This document shows positions 15,048-19,619 of a DNA stretch of 19,619 bases, piece after piece. The DNA is taken from positions 1 through 19,619 of the forward strand of contig JAKDLC010000009.1 of NCBI GenBank assembly GCA_030453055.1, in the 5' to 3' direction. The notes under the pieces are model-generated. The model ran no database searches and had not been told where the DNA came from. It saw only the letters and a program-made list of their open reading frames with translations. How positions within the stretch are numbered: the first letter of the stretch is position 1; the number at the start of each line of letters is the position of its first letter. This DNA comes from Nitrosospira sp. Lineage in GTDB: Bacteria; Pseudomonadota; Gammaproteobacteria; Burkholderiales; Nitrosomonadaceae. A program made the position numbers and the translations under genes.

Positions 15048-15134
15048 ATTTGTAAAGGGCATACCCCGTGAAAGCGGGGGACGCAAAGTTATCGGTCTAA
15101 AGGGTGCTACCCCAGGACGGCAGGACTGCCAAAT
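15048..15134 (+). promoter_or_regulatory. Cyclic-di-GMP-I (GEMM) riboswitch aptamer
   Basis: P1 is ATTTG (15048-15052) with CAAAT (15130-15134). Inside lie the conserved AAAGGGCAtACC (15054-15065), a stem CCCCGT-GAAA-GCGGGG (15064-15079) with the GNRA tetraloop that docks in this class, the hallmark GGGACGCAAAG (15078-15088), CGGTCTAAA (15093-15101), an inner GGGT-GCT-ACCC hairpin (15102-15112), and AGGACGGCAGGACTGCC (15114-15130). These match the GEMM/c-di-GMP-I consensus as I know it. It lies on the plus strand upstream of the small ORF and the beta-helix gene, so it should adjust their expression to c-di-GMP level. Confidence 0.88.
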
Positions 15135-15140
15135 AACGCT

Positions 15141-15175
15141 ACTCATCTCCTTTATCATCCAGTAGAGGAGTGAGT
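15141..15175 (+). promoter_or_regulatory. Hairpin directly after the riboswitch (possible expression platform)
   Basis: ACTC-AT-CTCCT (15141-15151) pairs with AGGAG-T-GAGT (15166-15175) around a 14-base loop. No U tract follows, so it does not look like an intrinsic terminator. The flanking AAAT (15131-15134) and ATTT (15176-15179) could extend the stem and would then compete with aptamer P1. Confidence 0.4.
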
Positions 15176-15254
15176 ATTTATCGTGCAATACCAGACCACG
15201 TGGGCGGGTTTTCCGTTCTAGCGGGTAGTGTCGTTCGATAAAGGGTATTTCGCG

Positions 15255-15286
15255 CAGTTCGCTCTCTGGCTACCCAGGAGGAACTG
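15255..15286 (+). promoter_or_regulatory. Hairpin burying a ribosome binding site
   Basis: CAGTTC-g-CTC-t-CTGG (15255-15269) pairs with CCAG-GAG-GAACTG (15274-15286), a 13-bp stem with two single-base bulges and a CTAC loop. The 3' arm contains AGGAGG, the ribosome binding site for the GTG at 15290. Confidence 0.6.
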
Positions 15287-15289
15287 AAC

Positions 15290-15628
15290 GTGGAAACCAC
15301 CCGCAAGCAGGTCATCTTACGTGCGTCGGCTTTTCAGCCGTTCCGCATCTACCTATCTTCGGTTAACTATCCTCGGCCCATGTTGCCTTATCAAGGCATG
15401 GCGCCGTCTCCCCATTTTTGTTTTCGCGGGCTTGCAGGATTCGCTCAAGCGGGTTCGAATGCCTTAACGCGGGAAAAAACCCTCTGTGCAATGTGCACAA
15501 ATGCTCGTTTCACACCCTCGCGATCAACAGTATTGATACGCCAGCAAGCTCGCTTGGACTCCCTCCTTCGTGACGACGTGGAAATGAATCATCATGTCAA
15601 TAGTCTGCGTCATCAAATATCAAGTTAG
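15290..15628 (+). CDS. Small hypothetical ORF in the riboswitch leader (112 aa)
   Basis: A GTG start sits 8 bases after a strong AGGAGG, giving a basic 112-residue product with no signal peptide, no membrane segment and no family I recognise. The first 25 residues (METTRKQVILRASAFQPFRI onward) look protein-like; the rest, rich in Ser, Arg, Pro and Cys, does not. It could be a real small regulator, a leader ORF whose translation affects the downstream gene, or a decayed gene. It lies between the c-di-GMP riboswitch and the beta-helix gene, ending 62 bases before it. Confidence 0.35.
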   Translation: METTRKQVILRASAFQPFRIYLSSVNYPRPMLPYQGMAPSPHFCFRGLAGFAQAGSNALTREKTLCAMCTNARFTPSRSTVLIRQQARLDSLLRDDVEMNHHVNSLRHQISS

Positions 15629-15690
15629 ACACCGGATTCTTCTGCCGATTCGTCGCATTCCTTCATTACTAACCTACAGTAGGCAATCTT

Positions 15691-18600
15691 ATGATTACGT
15701 CAAAAAACGCCTTTGCTATCTTTGCCTTATCCTTCATTCATCAATATGCCTTCGCAGAGACTTACTACATCGATGCGCTCGACGGTAACGATGGCTGGAG
15801 CGGAAAGCTCGAAAGCCCTTCCGGTTTAACTGATGGCCCTTGGCAGAGTTTAAAGAAAATCAGCACTAGTACTTTTCAGCCTGGCGATGTCATTCTGCTC
15901 AAATGCAGTCAGACATGGTTTGAAACGCTCCGGCTCAAGTCAAACGGCACGGCTGCAAATCCGATCACCGTCAGCTCGTATCCAGCAGCATGCGAGAATA
16001 AACCGGCAATAGAGGGCACCATTACCATCCCTGCTAAAAGCTGGTCGAACACCGGCGGAAGTATCTATGCCGCACAACTGCCTGTCGATCTGCTTGCAAC
16101 CATTCCGCTTGATACCAGCACCTCCGGTTGGAAAGTCTGGTCTCCAAACGGCGATGCTACTCTTTCGTCGAGTAGCGGGTGCGATAATTACGCGCCGTCC
16201 TGCCTCACTGCTACGAGCGGTGCTACTGGCAGCCCTTCCATCATCAGCAGCTACGCCTTCGCTGTCAACTCTTCCGCCCCCTACCTGTTGCGCTTTGCAG
16301 TCAAGGCGCCGCTCGGTATCAAGTATCGCGTGACGATACGTCGTTCCTTGCCCCCTTGGGATGTGATCGGGGTTAATCAGGCCATGGTCGGCACAGGCGA
16401 ATGGACGACGCACGCGTTACCATTTACTGCGATGACCAGCGTAAAAACCGCACGGCTTGACTTCGAAATCCCTAGCGGCAGAATCGCCTTCGCTATGAGC
16501 GATCCCCGCATCGAATTTCAGAACGGTCCGGTGCTAGGCGCATACGTGGACGGTGACGCACTTCCCGTGGCACATCACCCTAACGTGGGCCATGATCCTC
16601 AATCTCCCGATTCCGTGTATTTCAGAATAGGGGCTAATTCTTCGCCTGACGCTGGGGGGAGTAGCAATTACCTGAAGATCGATAGCGATCTTAGTTTCCC
16701 GAACGGCGGAGAAATTACTCCAGGGCAAACGGTGCATATACGTTCGGCGTCATGGCGGCTGGACAGTAGAAAGATAACGCGCTTTGATGGCGAAGCAATA
16801 TTTTTTGACGAACCCAGCCGCTACTTTCCCTCGAAAGGCTACGGCTACTATCTCACCGGCAGCCTGTGGATGCTCGACGAACCTGGCGAATGGTATTATG
16901 ACACCAGCAAACAGATGTTTCATGTTTGGATGCCTGACGATCAAGAACCCGGGAAACGTATTTCCCTATCTGTTCTGGCTGCAGGCGTAGATTTAAATGC
17001 TCGCTCCAATGTGGCAATTGATGGTTTGGTCATTCGGCGAACCGGAGTGGGAATCCTGATGGTGAACAGTGCAGGCATCACGGTGCGCAACTCTCTGGTA
17101 TCCGATACCGCCCGGGAAGGCATCGATATAACAGGTGCCAGCGCGGGCACAATTCACGCAAACCGCATTGCAAAAACCGGGCTTGATGCGATATCGCGCA
17201 AAACAGCCTACCCGACCGGCATGACAATCACGGATAACGTGGTTTCACAGAGCGCGGTCACGACCTTGCCCAACGGCCAGCGGAGCTTGCCCGTGCACTC
17301 TGTCCAGGCAATTCCAAGCGGTATCAACGGTACTGTGTCCGGGAATCTTATAACACAAACCGCTTATAACGGAATTTATGTGGATCGGGGCAGCCGGGTC
17401 TTCAGCAACTTGGTACAGGAGAGCTGCCTGCTGTTAGATGATTGCGCCGGCATTTATACATATGGGTCTGATAACAATAGCGTGATTTCAAGAAATCTGA
17501 TTCTGAACATTGTGGGAAACAATAATGGAACAGCGCGGATTGTTCACACTGCCGGTATCTATCTTGATGAACCGTCGTCGGGTAATACAGTTAGCGGCAA
17601 CACTGTCGCCTTCGCCGAATACGGGATTTTCCTTCACAATGCATACCACAACGTGGTCGAGAGCAACACCTTGTTCGGCAACCGCACCTACCAACTGTGG
17701 TTACAAGAAAGTACGAATCATATACACCCAAATGGTGATATTTACGGCAACAAGATTTATTCAAATCAGATTTTTCCGACTGGCACCAGCCTCGGTGTCT
17801 CGCAAGATACGGGTTATTCCACAACCGCTGACTTTGCTACCTATGACTTCAACCTTTACTCCACGTTAACTACTCGTTATGTCAGTAAAGAAAAGTGGGC
17901 ATCAGGTAGCATACTTCATACTCTGGAATCGTGGCAGACCGCTAAGGACAACGGTATAGCAAGAAATTTGGATCCCAATGGCAGACAAGTTGCGCAAACT
18001 GGTTACACTTCCTTTGAAGTTGCGGGACCGAACATAATCAGAAATGGAGACTTTTCTACGCAGCCACTCCAATGGCAAGCATGGAATGAACTCGAACCAA
18101 GGGCTCAAACAAATGTTGAATCAGATGGTACTCGTTATTGGCTGAAGCTCGTCGCCGGCGGATCGTCTAGCCTCGTCGCGTCACAGAACTTCAGCGTTTT
18201 AGAGGGTCAATGGTATCGTTTGGCATTCGATATGAAGACAGGGAAAGATAATCAAAGAGTGGTTATTGCGCCCCGCCGCGGTGGTGGCGGTGATAATGGC
18301 TTCGAACTGATAACTGACGCTGAGCATCCCGTATACGGCGGCACGAGCTGGAAGCGCTATAACGTGTTGTTCAAATCGAATAAAACCGTAAACTACCACG
18401 ACCCGGCCACGGGTGACTGGGGCGCACGTATCGATTTCCAACATGTTCGACCCGGAGATTATATTGAGTTGGCGCAAGTTGAGCTGGTTCCTTTGCGGTC
18501 CGTTGGAATAACACTTCGCGAGGCGTTGTTGTCCAATCCGGCGAGTAGGAAAACCGCTTTTGATTGCCCAGATTCGGATTTGGCGGCCGAAGCTTGCCCG

Positions 18601-18810
18601 TACTATGTTCGGTTTACTGACGGCCAGCCTATCACTTGGCCTTACGAATTACCCGCATTCGGCTCCGAAATCATCTATACACGCAACGACTCACTCGTTG
18701 ATACCGATAGTGACGGGATTGCAGACCAACAGGATAGCTGCCCCGAAACACCGACAGGTAACCCGACAAATTCGCAGGGGTGCGCCCTTGGCCAAGACCC
18801 GCAATCATGA
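15691..18810 (+). CDS. Secreted right-handed parallel beta-helix protein with CBM-like and TSP3 regions
   Basis: A 1039-residue exported protein, probably acting on or binding polysaccharide. Residues 1-22 are a signal peptide (cut after AFA). The mature start ETYYIDALDGNDGWSG leads into the strand pattern typical of pectate-lyase-like beta-helices. Residues about 136-276 look like an inserted jelly-roll (galactose-binding-like) domain. Residues about 430-700 carry PbH1-type beta-helix repeats, such as GIYLDEPSSGNTVSGNTV at 622-639 and GIFLHNAYHNVVESNTL at 645-661. Residues about 780-935 resemble a carbohydrate-binding module (IIRNGDFSTQPLQWQAW). The C terminus has one thrombospondin type 3 calcium motif, DTDSDGIADQQDSCPETP (1004-1021). 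There is no PEP-CTERM tail or other anchor. Catalytic residues of a particular lyase family are not obvious. The ribosome binding site is weak (TAGG). A c-di-GMP-I riboswitch lies 557 bases upstream. Confidence 0.82.
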   Translation: MITSKNAFAIFALSFIHQYAFAETYYIDALDGNDGWSGKLESPSGLTDGPWQSLKKISTSTFQPGDVILLKCSQTWFETLRLKSNGTAANPITVSSYPAACENKPAIEGTITIPAKSWSNTGGSIYAAQLPVDLLATIPLDTSTSGWKVWSPNGDATLSSSSGCDNYAPSCLTATSGATGSPSIISSYAFAVNSSAPYLLRFAVKAPLGIKYRVTIRRSLPPWDVIGVNQAMVGTGEWTTHALPFTAMTSVKTARLDFEIPSGRIAFAMSDPRIEFQNGPVLGAYVDGDALPVAHHPNVGHDPQSPDSVYFRIGANSSPDAGGSSNYLKIDSDLSFPNGGEITPGQTVHIRSASWRLDSRKITRFDGEAIFFDEPSRYFPSKGYGYYLTGSLWMLDEPGEWYYDTSKQMFHVWMPDDQEPGKRISLSVLAAGVDLNARSNVAIDGLVIRRTGVGILMVNSAGITVRNSLVSDTAREGIDITGASAGTIHANRIAKTGLDAISRKTAYPTGMTITDNVVSQSAVTTLPNGQRSLPVHSVQAIPSGINGTVSGNLITQTAYNGIYVDRGSRVFSNLVQESCLLLDDCAGIYTYGSDNNSVISRNLILNIVGNNNGTARIVHTAGIYLDEPSSGNTVSGNTVAFAEYGIFLHNAYHNVVESNTLFGNRTYQLWLQESTNHIHPNGDIYGNKIYSNQIFPTGTSLGVSQDTGYSTTADFATYDFNLYSTLTTRYVSKEKWASGSILHTLESWQTAKDNGIARNLDPNGRQVAQTGYTSFEVAGPNIIRNGDFSTQPLQWQAWNELEPRAQTNVESDGTRYWLKLVAGGSSSLVASQNFSVLEGQWYRLAFDMKTGKDNQRVVIAPRRGGGGDNGFELITDAEHPVYGGTSWKRYNVLFKSNKTVNYHDPATGDWGARIDFQHVRPGDYIELAQVELVPLRSVGITLREALLSNPASRKTAFDCPDSDLAAEACPYYVRFTDGQPITWPYELPAFGSEIIYTRNDSLVDTDSDGIADQQDSCPETPTGNPTNSQGCALGQDPQS

Positions 18811-18952
18811 CGCGGCTTTGCCTGGAAATTAGGTTATGGATACGTAGCCGGGCATTGCTCCGCTCGAACATATCTCGCAGTTGCGGGGCGATACCGCGCA
18901 ACAACATGGTATTTTGGTTATTCGATGCGTAAGAACGCTCTGATATTCATAT
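18811..18952. other. Convergent spacer
   Basis: Lies between the stops of the beta-helix gene and the convergent glycosyltransferase. GTTGCG (18880-18885) and CGCAAC (18897-18902) can pair around an 11-base loop; there is no T tract on either side, so it is only a weak terminator candidate. No gene seen. Confidence 0.4.
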
Positions 18953-19619
18953 TCATCTTCGAACATTGCTGACGGAAAATCGCATTGCCTGCTCATAGAC
19001 GTGACTTGTCTTTCTGGCGATTTCCCGCCATGACAACTCTCCGGCAGCGAGCTCTAACGCTGATTTTGCCATGCTTCGTGCCAATTCCGGTTTTTCAACC
19101 ACCAGCCGTATGGCTGCCGCCACGGCGGCTGAATCTTTTGGAGGCACTAAAATACCGCTTTTACCATCCCTTACCATATCGGGCAAACTGCCGACCTTAG
19201 TGGCTATCACCGGCCGACCAATACCTAAAGCGCAAGCAGCCACCCCGCTCTGAGTTGCATCCACGTAGGGCAATACCACAACATTCGCTTGCAAAAAGCA
19301 GTCTCTCACCTCGGCAGGGGAAAGGTAGCGGTCCTTGATAACAAACCCCGAATCATTCTGCAAGCTCGTTTTTAGCCGATCTAGTTCAGTTCCTCGGCCG
19401 GCAATCACACCTGTAATCGGCATACCCTCCCCACGCAGAATACGGATAGCCTCGATGAAATAGGGCAAACCCTTGTAAGCTTCAATCCGCCCAAAAAAAA
19501 GACAGTTGCCCGGTTTCCAATCAAAATCCGGTTGTTGGTCGAATAAAGGGCCGTGAGGAATCGAAAAAACCCGGCCCAGGAGCTGAGGAATTTCCTCTTC
19601 TGCTATAGGTACCAAACTA
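18953..19619 (-). CDS. GT4-type glycosyltransferase, C-terminal part (runs off the window)
   Basis: The frame is open to the window edge, so only the last 220 or so residues are present. They hold the nucleotide-sugar-binding half of a GT-B glycosyltransferase: FFGRIEAYKGLPYFIEA, a donor-binding stretch GVIAGRGTELDRL, and LPYVDATQSGVAACALGIGRPVIATKVGSLPDMV (split: DATQSGV then GRPVIATKVGSLPD). The usual E-x7-E pair is replaced by Q..A here, as in a known GT4 subgroup with (S/T)QSGV. A normal family member is about 370-400 residues, so some 150 N-terminal residues lie outside. It faces the beta-helix gene. It likely adds a sugar in surface polysaccharide assembly; donor and acceptor are unknown. 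Confidence 0.88.
   Translation of the reverse strand, partial: SLVPIAEEEIPQLLGRVFSIPHGPLFDQQPDFDWKPGNCLFFGRIEAYKGLPYFIEAIRILRGEGMPITGVIAGRGTELDRLKTSLQNDSGFVIKDRYLSPAEVRDCFLQANVVVLPYVDATQSGVAACALGIGRPVIATKVGSLPDMVRDGKSGILVPPKDSAAVAAAIRLVVEKPELARSMAKSALELAAGELSWREIARKTSHVYEQAMRFSVSNVRR

Noticed and set aside
14475..15188. 237-codon minus-strand frame spanning the epimerase end and the riboswitch
   Set aside because: Antisense to the epimerase and through the structured riboswitch; the translation resembles no family.
15594..15788. 64-codon frame overlapping the start of the beta-helix gene
   Set aside because: Out of frame with the signal peptide, no ribosome binding site and unlikely composition.
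18671..18907. Minus-strand frame over the end of the beta-helix gene and convergent spacer
   Set aside because: Mostly antisense to the TSP3-coding region, no ribosome binding site and no recognisable domain.
1..19619. CRISPR arrays, complete insertion sequences or prophage genes
   Set aside because: No regularly spaced direct repeats, transposase or phage proteins were seen on either strand.

Overview
The window looks like a stretch of a betaproteobacterial chromosome, most likely a Nitrosospira-like member of the Nitrosomonadales. This is inferred from three secreted proteins with PEP-CTERM sorting tails, an exopolysaccharide gene set and moderate GC content; no marker gene proves the taxon. 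Nearly everything concerns cell-surface polysaccharide or proteins sent to the surface.

Region 1 (6-4557, minus strand) is a complete dTDP-L-rhamnose operon in the order rfbB-rfbD-rfbA-rfbC. Three consecutive 4-base ATGA overlaps couple the genes, and a membrane fatty acid desaturase follows 31 bases after rfbC. Region 2 (4558-5747) holds a REP-like palindrome, an RluF/RsuA-type rRNA pseudouridine synthase (minus strand), and a divergent tRNA-Val(GAC) with its own promoter and terminator.

Region 3 (5861-8792, minus strand) is a row of three PEP-CTERM protein genes. Two are tandem paralogues of FxDxF type and one is unrelated. All three have the same dyad, TAGnCCnnnnGGnCTA, directly upstream of a -35 box beginning TTG. 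The two paralogues also share a 5'-leader hairpin that keeps its pairing although its sequence has changed. Decayed pieces of the 3' end of manC lie upstream of both paralogues, which shows how the array grew. Region 4 (8793-12517, minus strand) is wecB-galE-manC, making UDP-ManNAc, UDP-Gal and GDP-Man.

Region 5 (12518-18810, plus strand) starts at a divergent promoter region and carries a WecG/TagA-type glycosyltransferase and an extended-SDR nucleotide-sugar epimerase. An 870-base stretch without an obvious conserved gene follows. It contains a well-formed cyclic-di-GMP-I (GEMM) riboswitch, preceded by a promoter and an unusual inverted/direct repeat, and followed by a hairpin that buries the ribosome binding site of a small GTG-started ORF. 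Then comes a 1039-residue secreted parallel beta-helix protein with a CBM-like domain and a thrombospondin type 3 motif. The window ends inside a convergent GT4 glycosyltransferase (minus strand).

Taken together, the nucleotide-sugar genes supply precursors for an exopolysaccharide, the PEP-CTERM proteins would be processed by an exosortase encoded elsewhere, and the beta-helix protein, probably polysaccharide-binding or -cleaving, appears to be under c-di-GMP control. The two most noteworthy signals are the riboswitch with its layered leader and the shared operator/leader system of the PEP-CTERM genes.
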